Below, in pieces: positions 38,301-50,344 of a stretch of 64,000 bases of DNA. The position numbers and the translations under genes were made by a program. The notes under the pieces are model-generated. The model was not told where the DNA came from. It worked only from the letters and a program-made list of their open reading frames with translations, and searched no databases. This DNA is from Pocillopora verrucosa. Lineage: Eukaryota; Cnidaria; Anthozoa; Scleractinia; Pocilloporidae. Location: assembly GCF_036669915.1 (NCBI RefSeq), contig NC_089320.1, forward strand, positions 18,411,868 through 18,475,867, written 5' to 3'. The first letter of the stretch is position 1; every line of letters starts with the position of its first letter.

Positions 38301-38810
38301 TTCAGCTTCCTCTCGATCTAGTGACTGCAATTTTCAGTTGCGCGTCGAAAGTAATCCAGCAGTGAATTTGCTTTACAATTTGTTTCCTTCGCTCTTTGAC
38401 TGGTCTCAAATAAAGACTTTCACCACCTGTTCAACCAATCATGTGCTAAAGCAAAACAAATGGCGAATTCCACTTCTGATTTGCTGTTTGAATCAAAGTA
38501 ATTTGGTTTTAAGACATTCATCCGTAAGCCCGGCGCTGAAAATTAAAATTTGCACTAATACCCTCTGCTTTGAGGGAAAGAAGGTTTCTACGTTAAGTCA
38601 CATTTTGTACACCGAGTCGCGGCGACCGGCGAAAATCGCAGTCACCGCACCGGACACACTCGGCGATTTTCGCCTGAATTAAAAAAAGGATTCAAGATTC
38701 CCTTTAAAAGTGCAAGTTTAATAGTGGTAATAAAGTTAAGGGAAAGTATCATACTCACAGCCAAAGCAGAGAAACAGAACCAAAAACAATGACGTGGGGT
38801 TTGCCGTCAT
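29381..38810 (-). CDS. Secreted EGF(x5)-Ig-CILP-like extracellular matrix protein
   Basis: Assembled by hand from phase-matched exons (- strand, 5' to 3'): 38810-38759, 37869-37829, 37227-37161, 35600-35442, 35238-35059, 34001-33888, 33050-32940, 32733-32626, 32380-32275, 32051-31897 and 31410-29381. Together they encode 1040 aa. Order of parts: signal peptide (1-17, [17 protein letters not shown]), a linker to about 54, five EGF-like domains (about 55-277), one Ig domain (about 279-365) and a 675-residue region like cartilage intermediate layer protein (CILP). No transmembrane segment follows, so the product should be secreted. CILPs are matrix proteins that can bind growth factors; this animal's use is unknown. 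The first acceptor (TTTCAACAG) abuts the ATG, so an untranslated 5' exon is likely upstream. The weakest junction is the acceptor of exon 4. Confidence 0.85.
29385..31410 (-). CDS. CILP-like region, exon 11 of the matrix-protein gene
   Basis: One large exon (2026 bp to the donor) coding for residues 366-1040. It starts with a cysteine-rich part ([29 protein letters not shown]). A carboxypeptidase-regulatory-like beta domain follows (about 463-554; [18 protein letters not shown]). Next is the CILP/FAM171-type segment (about 569-684; [43 protein letters not shown]). RPKRRERAR near 696-704 contains a furin-type R-x-K-R site; vertebrate CILP is also cut by furin at a comparable point, so processing into two chains is plausible. 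The rest has paired cysteines and no family I can name. A decayed inverted copy lies at 18159-20164. Confidence 0.85.
31897..32380 (-). CDS. Ig-domain exons (9 and 10) of the matrix-protein gene
   Basis: Exons 32380-32275 and 32051-31897 encode one I-set-like Ig domain, split at the conserved tryptophan codon (TG|G). Visible features are [20 protein letters not shown], then [17 protein letters not shown] with the usual D-x-G-x-Y-x-C, and ATLTV at the end. CILP of vertebrates also has an Ig domain just before its main body, which supports the CILP assignment. Confidence 0.88.
32626..35600 (-). CDS. Five EGF-like exons (4-8) of the matrix-protein gene
   Basis: Exons 35600-35442, 35238-35059, 34001-33888, 33050-32940 and 32733-32626 each hold one six-cysteine EGF domain with the pattern PCxNGGxC...CxCPxxxTGxxCE. 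All have symmetrical phase 1-1 borders, the usual mark of domain gain by exon duplication. EGF1 and EGF2 carry long basic insertions between the third and fourth cysteines, including a SLRRHRRL stretch and SDKKRA. No calcium-binding DxNE signature is evident. Confidence 0.85.
34155..34975. repeat. Probable interspersed repeat in the intron between EGF2 and EGF3
   Basis: The stretch starts AAGGTGGCTCCATAGGGTTTT and ends near AAAAAAAACCCTTTGAGC, so a short GGGTTTT/AAAACCC sequence is mirrored at the ends. I recall this opening as a common dispersed sequence in coral genomes, which I cannot verify here. It holds no coding sequence. Confidence 0.35.
36901..37070. repeat. Foldback (MITE-like) element in intron 3 of the matrix-protein gene
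   Basis: Arms of about 50 bp are inverted: GAGCACTCT...CCTCCTTTTCGGCGAAG on the left and CTTCGCCGAAAGTTAAAGGAGG...AGAGTGCTC on the right. About 70 bp lie between them. It is non-autonomous and lies 90 bp from exon 3. Confidence 0.65.
37981..38044 (+). repeat. Heptanucleotide microsatellite (GTCGGGG), about nine units
   Basis: A near-perfect array lies in intron 1 of the matrix-protein gene. The + strand has G-runs of five at regular spacing and could form G-quadruplexes. The proline-rich - strand frame across it is a by-product of the repeat. Confidence 0.9.
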
Positions 38811-41800
38811 CTGTTGAAAAAAAAAACAGAAGCTGAGGAACCTACCTACTTTAACGATGCAATAATCAAGTTGACAAAGACAATTAGGAAGAAGGAGATG
38901 AAAAATAGACTTTTCTCTAAAATAGAGACCGCAATTTAACATTTATATCTTGGAAAGATGGAAAAATAGCACGATTCATGGGCAAAATATCATGAACCGC
39001 TAGTGTTTTCCTGCTATAAGTGAGAGCGCTGAGAGTTCATTTCCTGTACAAGCAATATCTCTAGACATTTGTAAGAGAAGGGCACAGACCGATACATAAC
39101 CCCCCCCCCCACCCCCCATTTTTGCCACTCCCCACTCGGTGGACGATCTTATCTTTCTCAGCGACGATCTTATTTTATTCAGACGGTCCTATCTTTTGAG
39201 ACCGTCGTTTTGACCTGCCTTCTTACAGCCAATTCCTTTTCGATGAATGAAGACTCGACGAATAAGAAAGAGGCTTTTCACATTTTTATTCGTGATCCGT
39301 GAGATCTTTAGAAAACTTTACTCGCAAAGTGAATTTTGCGCCAATTATTTCGGGGTCCTATTGGAACGAGAATTTGGGGCTTTAAGGTCGTTATTATCGA
39401 AAATAAAATTAGTCAAACCTAAATCAGGAATCAGGAGGGTAACGCACTCCCTTCTGAAAATGTCACTGCATTGGCTAATGCTTTCACAGTCGCGATTTTC
39501 ACCAGAAAAAGAACATAAACCAGTTGAGAGAATCAAACTGCCTTGCTAGACTTGTAATAACGTAATCCAACAGCTTGCAAAACGCGAATGATTCTATGAA
39601 AATAAGCGCTCAGACTGAGCAATTAAGATTCCTCTTTTAAGAGGCTTTTTTTTTTCTTTTAATTCCGTGATTCCTGAAATCCTAGGAAGGTAGTTTTTCC
39701 CATAAAACGAGGTCACGACCTCCTGCTCGTGTATGATCCACTCTGTAAAATAAGCTGATATGGCTTCGTTTAAAATGTGAAATTCAGTTATTATTGTTGA
39801 AGAAACGTCTTCATTTGCGTGGGATCAACGTCTTCATCGATTAAGTACAAATGTATCCACCAATGAATTTGAGGGGTTATACTTCAGATTTGTATCTCTT
39901 TATCACAGACAAGAAGTACAAAGACAATTTCTGCCCAACCATGTGGACTAAATCACTGAATCAAAAGTTATCCTGTGACACAGTGCTTAAGTTTCTGATA
40001 TCAAATTTCGACAGGAACAACTGGTGCCAATATTGATAATCATTCAGGCACAAAAAACTAGAGTTATTGTCTGAAAGGTTGTTAAGCAAAGTCGGATTTA
40101 CCAATCTTTGTCGCGCCAAGCCTTGACAAGCCTAGTTAGTTTTAATATCTCGGCAGATTTTCTTTTCTTAGAGGGTTATGAAGATAATGTAACTACAAAT
40201 AAAGTTTTCTCGGTGATCGAGGAGCGAAGACGAACAATACCGGGAATTTCACTATTCAGTTCCGTAAAGTGAACATATGCGGACAAATATGAGTGGATTT
40301 AATGCCTCTGGTATAGTCATGTCTACTAACACATGGAATGAAAGGTCCTTAAGTTACGTAATTTCTTTTTAGGACTGCAGTATTTTGTTTCGCTTTATTC
40401 GTTTTTCAAGCCAAAAGTTACAGTAGCGTCGCGGCCACAAATGATTTATGGAAAGCTCTCAGTCAACCATTCGTTTACTATTAGTTCCAGATGGCTCGGC
40501 CAAAGAACCAAGCTGTGCCAGAGAGAAGAAGATAAGGGCGCATCCGAGGCAAGGGTTCAGTTAAGTGATTTAACAATAAGATTGAAAGATGGTCGTCATT
40601 TTTGATCGATGCGGGTAATGAATCAAAAGCCACCCTTTTGTGGTTGTGGTTAAACAACTGCATGTAACCTGCAAATTAGAACCAAATTATCTTAGACCTA
40701 CCCTCAAAAAGGTTTCCCTCTCCGGCTTTTGTTTTTTTAAGTTGCCTTTCAACAACACCTTTGTGCAAAGCAAGTGATCTTGACTTTCGAACGTGTTGTA
40801 ATTTAAATTAGCCTAAAGGTCCTGAACTCTTAGCGACAAAGTCTGTCATTTTCAGGATATTGCTCACCGGATAATAATAACTTTACAATAGGATTATCAC
40901 CCACACAAGAAAGAAATTCTAACACACACGCGCACGTGCTCGTCAAGTGTAATTAACAGTGTCCCATAGGATATCTTTGGATAGGAACAAAAAATCCTTA
41001 AAGAAACAGCATGTGTGAAAAAGGTCCTCTTTGGAGACACTGTTGCATAGAATAACGAAAGATAGACTCTGTTTTTCCTGTATACAAAAAAAATGAGGGT
41101 ATGATGAGGGACATTCGTAGATAAATTTAATCCTGTTTGTTCAGGACTGTTGTAAAAGGCGCGGAGTTAACGAAACTAAATCCCTACAGGCAAGCAGGAA
41201 CTTGTAATGATAACGCTAAAACGGAACAGAATCCACCAATTGTGACTAAAATTTTGGTGTAAGGCCAAAATAAGTGACAAAGACTAATAATGTGCCGTAG
41301 CATCCGGCCTTCTAGCCAAGTTGGGCTCAGTAAAGCTCTTAATGGAAAGGATAGAATTCACAGGAACTGCTGATAAAAACAGTACTGCGTTCACGTGATC
41401 CCTTACCGTAGGAATAATACTTTCTGTCAAGACCTGTTTAGGACGTTTCAGCTTAGTAAACGTGAACCGTTGGAGTAAATTTGCCTTTGAAAGATTTCGT
41501 TACAAGGACTAATGTCTAAATTGACTGAATTTCATCTCCTAAAGTAGCACCGCGACAATTTTTTATTGTGCATTCTTAATTAATCGTTATTGTGTGTGGA
41601 ACAATCTGAAAGGAAAAAAAAACCGAAAGATAATTCTAGGTTATTATTTAGTGAAAGACGGTGATTTTTCAGAGGGAGGTATTAGTACTACCCACACAGA
41701 CACGTGCCGTTGATACTTAAACCCTAATAAAAAAAAAAGTCGGTATGTGACATCCAGCACTGTCCCATTTTCTTTGTAATAATAAAAAAGAGTAAATCCT

Positions 41801-43740
41801 CACGCTTTTTCTCTATCTTTCAAGTTTACCAGGATGTCATTTGTTTTTGCCAAAATATATGGTCCACCGGCGGCCCTGTTTACAGTGCCTTCAAACCTTG
41901 ACTTACGAACGTGAAATTATTCAATAAAATTTGAGCTCGGCTTCAGGAAGCACGTTGATCAGGTGCCGGTTGGCGCTAAAAAATGAAAAAAAGCACAGAA
42001 AATTCATCCTGTTTGTTCACGAAAGTGACTAAAGGCTCGGGGTTTGCGAGGCTAATTCCCTTTGAGCACGCAGGAACTTGTGACGATAGTGTTCTTTGCT
42101 TTGTGGTCTTTCTAAAAAGAGATCCAGAGGGCTTGACCAAAGGAGATTAATTTTCGGTTTCATATTAATTATGTGACTTCCTTCAGTCATTTAAACTTAT
42201 CTTTAAATTATTTCAGCCTATATCTATCTAAGCAAGCAGTTTCAATATGTCGCGTTTTTATCGGCACAATGATTCATCGGTGGATCATAATAGCAAGTTC
42301 AAAAGTTTTCCCTCCCGCTCTCAAATGAAATTCATTTTTCCGTTTTCTTTGTCATTTGATCGATTGTAACGTAAGTGTGTGGCGCACTCTAAGAATCCTC
42401 TTTTTATGGATTGCTACGTTATTATCTTGCACACTGCAAAGATTTTCTTTTTATCGATTATTACGTTAGTATCTGGCACACTATAAGGATTCTGCTTTGA
42501 TGTTTTTATTACGTTAGTATTTCGTGCATTGTAAGGATTCTCCTTTTACGAATAGTTGGTATCTTGCCCATTGTTGGCTTTTTTTTTTGATCGAATGATA
42601 CTTTACTATCTTACGCGCTGTTTAATTAATAAGGTTAAAAATTTTAATTTTAGTCAAGAAGTTGAAGAAACTGAAGCCTAGCTACCAAGAGATGATGAGA
42701 ATGAACTACGAGAAATCTGAGAAATTTTGTGACAATAGTTTGTAATTTTGACCTTAATCACGCGTCACGTATAAAGCCTTTGCCCCTCTCACAGAGCTTG
42801 AAGTGTTCACTTTTGCTGGGTGAAATAGTTCAGGACTGCATAAATTATCAATTAGGTAATGAATTATGATAAATGGTAATCTTGGAACGTGTGAAAGATT
42901 TCACAACTATGCCCACCAATTTCAATCTCTACCATTGAACCCGTACAACTCGCTAAATTAAGAATAATGAATTTAGAGTTAAACTTAAGTATATTACCAT
43001 AGAATCGGTAAACCGAAACGATCGCAGTTTGGAGCACTGAAACTGAAAATAATGGTTTTGTAAAACCGTAGAGGAAGTCTTAAATGTTTCAGCACGAAAA
43101 TGAACACGAACCATAACCCTTTACCCTCCAGCCCTCCTTACTCCTCCCCTCCCCCCCTTTTAAGGGGTAGTCCGGTAGGCAACTACAAACAGTTTTCGCA
43201 TGTTAATGAATAATAACTTGTTGTGATTAGTTTGTGCAGGATAAAACTTTGATTGTTTCTAAAATTAATTATTCATTCATGTTTGTCTCACACCTTGGAT
43301 CAATGTGACATGTGGTCGAAGGAGTTCCAGCGTTTTGCTTTTCAAGCAGAAAATTGACGTATTCTGCTGTTTTCTGCGCTTGTACCTACTTCTAAGAGTA
43401 TTTTTAGGACGACTATTTCCTTATCCCAAGTTCAGCAGCCCAAATATGGAGATATTTGATTGTGTGCTTTTGCAGAATACCAGTAACGGTTACACGTGGT
43501 GAGAGAGAAATTCGTTTTCAGAGTTCTCTTCTGCGAAGGTCTAGTCTCGAAACGTGTCTCTAATGAATTGTTTGCAGAATTTTCATAGGTTATTTACTTT
43601 AGCTGTTGCCGTAATTCAAGTACTTCGACTTTCCTTATAACTTCATCTCAGATGTTAATTCTATCAAATCTATTGAAACAACAGAAAACTTCTTCATTAA
43701 AATTTTATCCCGTCTTAAATTGTGTTTTTCTTCTCGTTTA
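38811..43740. other. Upstream region of the matrix-protein gene, no gene recognised
   Basis: Short unrecognised frames only. A weakly conserved sequence pair (41131-41215 and 42008-42091, both with a GCAGGAACTTGT core) and related TTGACTT-ACGAACGTG stretches (near 40780, 41900 and 62730) look like old dispersed repeats. Poly-C at about 39102-39117. The promoter and any 5' UTR exon of the matrix-protein gene should be here. Confidence 0.4.
42365..42620. repeat. Degenerate tandem repeat, about 48-50 bp unit
   Basis: TACGTTAGTATCTTGCACAC-like blocks recur near 42367, 42414, 42463, 42513, 42557 and 42596. Each is followed by TAAGGATTCTCTTTTTA-like sequence. Five to six diverged units. Confidence 0.7.
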
Positions 43741-45924
43741 CAGTTTAGCGACATATGTACCCTGCGTCTTTGCGCTCTGGGCTTCTTAAAGTTTCCTTAC
43801 AGGTAAGTATCTTTACTACTTGAGTCTCTTTTTTCATAGATTTATGGTTAGAGCTTCGATGCTCTTAGTTTCAACGTGCAATACAGCTTAAAACATGTAT
43901 ACAAAGATGTAACAGAAAACGACGAATGAATGTGGTGTCTCGTTTCCTCTTCTAAATAATTATATATTTGTTTTTGTGGTTCATGTCTTTAGGACGGCGA
44001 TAACTTGATGATGGAAGAACAGGAGTCAAATGGACTACGAACCTGTTGGTGAGAGTTAAAGTCAAAATTGGATTTCAATATACACTCCATTGCGAGACCA
44101 TTGACAACCGAAAGGGGTAAGTAGTGAACGATTGGACTCAAGGGCTTTGTGGGTACACATGCACATAGTAACCACAACAATTGCATAATCAGTCGCAGTA
44201 GATGGTAGGAGCCACTTGCACTTTTCTTAAAGAAAAGGATCATCATAAACAAAGATTTGCCACGAATAATGAATAGTCAAAGGTACACTGAATATGTAAA
44301 TTGAAAGCCATTTAGTCTCATCGTTCATGAATCATGCTTTTTAGCTGTCCACGTTTTCGCGATCAAGTATATATGTTGAAGCGAAACGAGTGCTGGACGG
44401 ATGGAGTGAGTAATCTACAATGAAAACATTGAAACTACGTCACGTACTTGTGAAAAGCGAGAACATGAGCGAGCCCTTGCTCCAACCATATAAAATGCTT
44501 TCCTTAAGCAAAAAAAATTGGAAAAAAACGGAGTTGGGTTATAAAATTAACAGACCAATGCATAAAATCTACCGATTAATGCCTTCGTGAGAGACAAAGT
44601 CAAACAGTCAATCACTCTGCATCTCTTCTAAAAATCCTTTCCTCAGAGGCTATTCCGAGAAGCAGACTCTCGTTCAATGGCGTGAGATATGTCACTTAAT
44701 CAATTAATTCATTTTATTTGCAGAAGGAACTGAAGACTGTGGTTGAAAAAGAGGATTGGAAAGCTGGAATGAGGAATGCACGGTGTGATGTAAAAGAACG
44801 AAGATAAACGTAAGTTCGTTAATGTTTTGTTTTACTGGTAGTTCAAAGAGTTTCATGACAAACATAAAACAGTACCAAAATATTCATTGTATGCTGTCAT
44901 TGTAGTAACTATTCCAAAATATTTCGTCGATATAGCGTTGTTACAGACTGGGTTGCTTGCTTGCTGTTGCTTAACTTTTGGACCTCGTTACTTTTAAATC
45001 TATATCTTGCTGATAGGAAACTGGACTTACTGCATGCTCAATTTAATGAAAAACCAAAGCTAAGATAGGGGAAAAAACGAAGAGCGATTTCAAGGATGAT
45101 TTCTGAACAACTCTTGAAGAAGAGGCTTCGGAAAGTTGTCGGAAAGCGTGAAAGTGCACGCTATAACCCCTAGAGTTATTGTGGATAGTTTTAGGGTCTC
45201 GGTTTCTTGACCTCGGGATTTCAGGAAAAGCTGAGAAAACTTCACTGTAAGTACGAGTCATCGCAGGTTTGACCAATTTACCTATTAATTTCAATTGCTA
45301 AAATTTATCGATTACTGGATACCCAGAGATTGTGGCGTGCACTTTTGTAATTTTCCCGAAAACCTTTCTCAAAACAGCATATGATGTCACTCTCCATTTT
45401 TACATATTTGTTTACTGCTAATGAGGGATTCATTCGGCGAATTATAGTTCTGCATCTTTCATGCTGGGTAAAATACTCAATAATTACTTTTTTACTGAAG
45501 CTTTTAACATTCAGAAAATTTACAAAAATACTCGGAAAGGAAACTCGTGTAACTTTGCGCTTTTTAATAAGATATAGATCTTTCTTAGTAATTGCCAGTT
45601 AGTATTATTTGCGTCGTTTTAATCAGAGTATTATTTGCAAAGTTCACCGGACTGAAATTCTTGAGTTCGTAAAGCAACTTTCTCGTTTGACTAGTAATTT
45701 CCTTATAGAATTTAAAACGCATCGATAATTATTGAGTATTTGGAACTAAAAATGTCGTAGAAAAAAGTAAGTCTTTTCATAAATCACGTTAATACAATCG
45801 ATAAGTTACAAGATTTTGAGAGTAGTTTAAACATAAAAGAGTTCCTTAACACCATCTCAACCTAAAAAATTTCTCTTTTAACGAGAACTAGGATTTTTGG
45901 AGAGATGAGTATATTGGTCGGCCG

Positions 45925-46005
45925 AGGGTAGTTCCAAAAAGAAGTGTTGTCAGTAAAAATGACAGACGTTTCGAGAACTTGAGCGACAGTCTTCATCTGA
46001 TTTAA
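45925..46005 (-). mobile_element. PLE-type terminus with degenerate hammerhead-like core
   Basis: On the - strand CAGATGA (45993-45999) and CGAAAC (45968-45973) bracket the intervening 19 bases, as in hammerhead ribozymes of Penelope-like elements; the U of CUGAUGA is changed to A. The flank, with TTCCAAAAAGAAGTGTT, resembles terminal repeats of cnidarian PLEs. No coding part is attached. Confidence 0.45.
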
Positions 46006-46414
46006 TTCGATTGTTGTTAGACTGGTTACTTTTGTCGAGCATCTCCAACGAGACCACCAGAAAACACAGACCTATTTCAACAGATGACTTCTCAAATAAT
46101 CCTTCCAACCGACGCCATAATAATTCACTATTAGTAGTGACTCTAATAAGACCAATAGTACAAGTTTGGAACAAACCAGACAGCTTATCTCGCGAAAAAA
46201 AAAATGGATAAACAAACATTCAACAGTGTTTTTTTCTTTGTTTATTTCCATATTTGTTTCTTTGTTGGTTTATTTGGCTTTTCATGCAATTAATCAAATG
46301 TAATAATTGGATTTGCAGAATAGAGAAGCAGAAATGAAAACTGTGTTACAGGATAAGAGGACTGGAAACTGGAAATTGGAAACGAACGAAGTGAAGTAAA
46401 GAACTCAACTAAAC

Positions 46415-48648
46415 GTGAGTTGTTCAATTTTTGTTTTGGCTGGTAGATCAAGGCAATCCATTACAATGTTATGCACTGATCAATTCAAAGCTTCAAAATC
46501 CCCCCGAGCAACTCACGGGCATTTGACCCTTGGCTGGCTGAACGTCCCAAGTCTGTCCAGCAGAAAAAACGTGTTTTATCCTTAAATATAGGGGTTTAAA
46601 GGTAAATAGTTCACCTTTGCGAGTGAACGGCTCAGAAAAGGTCTACAAGGTCTAGGTTTTAAGGTTTGGTGAATCGGTAGAAAATAACGGTCGCTATTTT
46701 TGCCTTGTAGAAAAAAAAACGTACTTTGAAATCCGACCCTTAGGTGGGACATTTGAACACAATTGTGGCCCGGAGGGGCGGTATTTTAAACGAACCAATG
46801 TAAACAGATTCAAGCGCTCGGGGGGCTTGCGCAGAGAGAGGATATTGAAGCTTCGAATTGATCGACTCGTAAATCAAGGGAATCCATCACAATGCAACTT
46901 GGAGACAATGTAACGTGGCCAAAATTTTCAATGAATATTACCGTGGGTTCAATCATTAAAATTTTTAAGTTGATGTAAAGTAATTTTTCAAAGAGTTGTA
47001 TTTGCCTTTTTGCCTGTTACAGTTAAACTTCAGGAATATTGCAGATTTTTGAAAAAAACCAAAACTAATTCAAATTGCGATCTTCTTAGGGTAGAATACT
47101 TTTCAGACAAATAAATTGCAGAACCGGAGAAATTTGAAAAAAAATGCTTTGCAAACTGACGGAAGGATATTTATCAATCGAAGTTGAAGATAGTTGGAGA
47201 TGTAACTCCAGTATGTGGCAGAACCAAATGAAAACATACTTTTGATTTGAAATAAGCTCATAGACACCATAAATTGCTAAATTTTATGGATATTTTTAAT
47301 GAATCAATGTTATGTGCACTCAAAGTTTACCATTAACCTTTTGACGAAAAGGTTTTTCATCAAAGATGATGGAATGTTTCTCATGAAAGTACAAATCAGC
47401 AAAAACAGAAAGTGATGACGACTGATGTTTCAACTTGTGGAAGGAAGTGGAACGAAATGTTTTTAAAATTAAACTTTTCGAGTGAAAAGTTCAAAGAGAA
47501 GCTTTTTTTGGACAAGAGAAATGTTTTTTCAAAAAAAGGTGGATACGTTCTTGAAGAATACTTTAAAAAACCTCGGCTTTGGAACATTTAGATCTCTCAA
47601 CTTTGCGATTAGAAGTCACCAAGACGATGAAAATGACAATGACGTTTAATGACAAAAGGGAGCAATTATGAGTCACGAACGTATCTGAAAAAATTCCATA
47701 GTCTTTTCAAGTAAAAAATTGATGCAGGACAGAAATCATTACCTATAATAGCATTTTCGAACAAGAAACTTTGTGAAGACACAAACACTTCTACAACTCA
47801 AACGATCTATTTTTCTAAACTATGAAGAGTTTTTCGAGGTGATTGAAAATGGGACAATTGTAACTCAAAGGCGTTGCTGAAAAATTATATACAAGTGAAA
47901 ATTAAGTACAAAACATTTATAACTGACAGGCTCAATTTGGCTCTGACCTGGAATTCAATTTTGGACCGAAAAGACTTTTTCCCGATGACTTTGTGATGAG
48001 AATTAATTTCAGTATAGCTTCTATGCCAAATAATGTGTTTATCATAATACAACGTTTTTAGAAAAGACGAGAACCCTCGCAGCAAAAGCTGTGGGTGCAT
48101 TAAGCAAGGAAATGTAATTCGTTTGATACCTCGTTTTTGTCTGTGCTTATGAGAAAAAACGATTTCCTTTTTCCATTTTTCTAATTAAAGGAAAATTTGG
48201 AACGATTACCGATATTTTCCATAGCCTCTCTATTAAGCATTCCTTATGATTGATTTTTTCAATTGACACCCTTTCTATGAGGGTTCTGAAACATTAGCCA
48301 CAATTACCAAGGGTAGCACGCTACAACAAATCAGGATGAAAAAAAAATTTTTACTCCTCACAATAGGTGCCAAAATTTTTTTTTTAAAATCAGTCTCATA
48401 TTTTTGACGAGGCAGAAGTTATATAAAGTAGCCAACATATATTTTTATAATTGTCCATAGAGTAAAAAGGTTTTGACAAGAAGTTTCCTTGATGGTGCTT
48501 TTTGAATTTACAAAACGATTCTTGCGTAGATGTGTTTATGAACTGAACCTCTTAGGTCTACGTATTAAGTGATTGCTTTTTAACCTGATGGGGAACTACT
48601 AAAGTTGGATCTCGAGAACATTAACAGCTGATCACTTGGTCGTAGTTT

Positions 48649-48651
<3 letters not shown>
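46415..48651. other. AT-rich gene-free stretch
   Basis: Only short frames of biased composition; it would be intron of the candidate + strand transcript. No repeats of note. Confidence 0.4.
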
Positions 48652-48698
<47 letters not shown>

Positions 48699-48725
48699 TG
48701 TATGTATGTATGTATATATGTATAT
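48652..48725. repeat. (TA)n microsatellite followed by ATGT units
   Basis: About 45 bp of alternating TA, then several TATG/TGTA units. Confidence 0.9.
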
Positions 48726-49404
48726 ATTTATTGTTTTTTTAAATATTTTTCAAAAACATGGCGAAGTTTGCGAAGGAGCTATTAACCCAAGAATCAAGAA
48801 TCTGGCAAACGTTCTATTAGAATAAAAAACCAGTCAATCGAAAGAGTACAAAATAAAATCTGCTTGTCTAATGAAAGATATGATAAGTTAGTAAGAGATC
48901 ATGAAATTCAAAATTGATCAATTTCCTATGGATGAGATTGCATTCTCGTGTAGCTACAGTTTCGATTGATGTAGGAAAGAAAACGGAAAAACTCGGAGCA
49001 AAAGCTGTCTTCATTTAGTAAGGAGAAGAAACGGTTGCATTTCCATTTTTTTTTATAGCGAACATCATTTCCTTTTTTAGTTTTTATGTAGCAACATTTC
49101 TTAGGATTATTGGTTTACTTCAAGTATATAAAAAATATATTTTTTACGTTGCACATTATGCAGAACCACTGGTTTGCCACAATATTTTTTTAAGTAAATC
49201 CTTGCCAAATTTTGTTTGAACTTGAACTCATCTCAACCCTTTCTGATTACCATTTTTACTAGATATGATCTTCCCGTTCTCCAGCTATTGTGATGGATTT
49301 CTTATTCACGTTTGATAATTGTTTGCCTCTGTGCTCTTGTAGTTTTGTGCAAAACTTCAGTGCACGAAACGAAGGCCATTTTACCCCGCTGTTGTTTATT
49401 TCAA

Positions 49405-49580
49405 GTTGTAAGTTTTCTTTTAATCTTTCAATGAGAATCTTTTTAATTTTAAGATCTCTGAAATTTTTTTAGGGAATTTTGTTTTCCTAAGGAAAAAAAT
49501 TCCCGTTCAAAGTTCTCAGAGATCTTAAAATTAAATAAAATTAGGCTTCTTCAAAGATTAAAAAGAAAAAGAAAATTGAC
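49405..49580. repeat. Long inverted repeat (foldback) beside the left tRNA-like unit
   Basis: Arms of about 65-70 bp (about 49411-49475 and 49510-49577) are inverted copies. They share CTTTTAATCTTT and a core of TTTTAAGATCTCTGA. The right arm runs into the T-run end of the tRNA-like unit. Confidence 0.7.
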
Positions 49581-49698
49581 CTATGGGGCCTGAACCCCTC
49601 CAACGTGCTTTAACAACTTAAATTAAACGACGGCTGGGGGATACAGCCGCCGTTTAATTTAAATTGGTAAATGTGCACTACCGCCAGACCACAGAGGC
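49572..49698 (-). ncRNA. tRNA-like Pol III unit with long hairpin, left copy
   Basis: On the - strand it begins GCCTCTG, followed by an A-box-like TGGTCTGGCGG (49681-49691). A 22-bp stem comes next (49615-49636 with 49644-49665, 7-nt loop) where a tRNA would have its anticodon arm. Then comes a B-box-like GGGGTTCAGGCCCC and finally TTTT (49572-49575), as at a Pol III terminator. The 5' and 3' ends pair poorly, so it is not a normal tRNA gene. Transcription is inferred. Confidence 0.5.
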
Positions 49699-50344
49699 TT
49701 TTGGTAAGAGAGCATGGCAAAATTACATTAGAAGTAGGTTCACTCCCATTGTTATAATTGAAACAATAGATCCACACGTATCACCCTCATATGAATGTTT
49801 AATATGCGCTTGATTTAAATTTCTACCTATGTACACAAGCTTTCGAACTGCTTTTTATAATTTATTTGAGGTCCTCTGAGTAAATGTTCTTTGACTTCAA
49901 GATAAACTTTTCCAGCCCAAAATAATTCTTGCCACTCAAAGTCAAAACTAAAACTAAGCAATTATTCTTAGGAGTTTAGTGCAAAGGGTTGCACATGGGA
50001 CCGAGAAAAGCGTGCAAACCAGAGTTAACATAAAAAATTCATGCATCTGCATTAAAAATTTCAAGTGTTAGATTTTACCAATGTAAGAGTTGTAGCTTAA
50101 ATATTTTGTATGCAATTTTTGTGGTGATCATGTTTCAAAAATCAAATTTTTTTTTCGCTTATTTTCAGGTTTAAGCCCTGGAAAGGAGGAAGTTCAAGAC
50201 ATTCATTAATAAAAATATGAATAAACTTTTGAGTCGAGACTGCAACCTATGTTTTTGGTGTTTATTCCTTCCTCTTTGTAACACTGCAGCTACACTATAA
50301 ATCCCTTCCCTTTGATTAAATTAGAATTTACAATATTCTAGAAC

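Larger units (their letters stand above)
43744..50245 (+). ncRNA. Candidate spliced long non-coding (or small-ORF) transcript
   Basis: Exon-like segments with good splice sites lie in order: 43744-43802, 43993-44048, 44724-44809, 46319-46414 and a terminal one from 50169, followed by AATAAA at 50208 and 50220. The first two join in phase to give a 34-codon ORF beginning MYPASLRSGLL at 43755. The 44724 and 46319 exons are similar to each other and to - strand segments near 57.3 and 59.2 kb. No long reading frame survives. The transcript itself is an inference. Confidence 0.35.

Noticed and set aside
38338..38682. 114-codon open frame on the + strand
   Set aside because: It lies inside a region with a palindrome and repeats, opposite the matrix-protein gene, and has no recognisable domain.
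49572..49698. An ordinary tRNA gene
   Set aside because: Acceptor-stem pairing is poor and no anticodon arm is present; only the A box, T-arm-like part and terminator resemble a tRNA.
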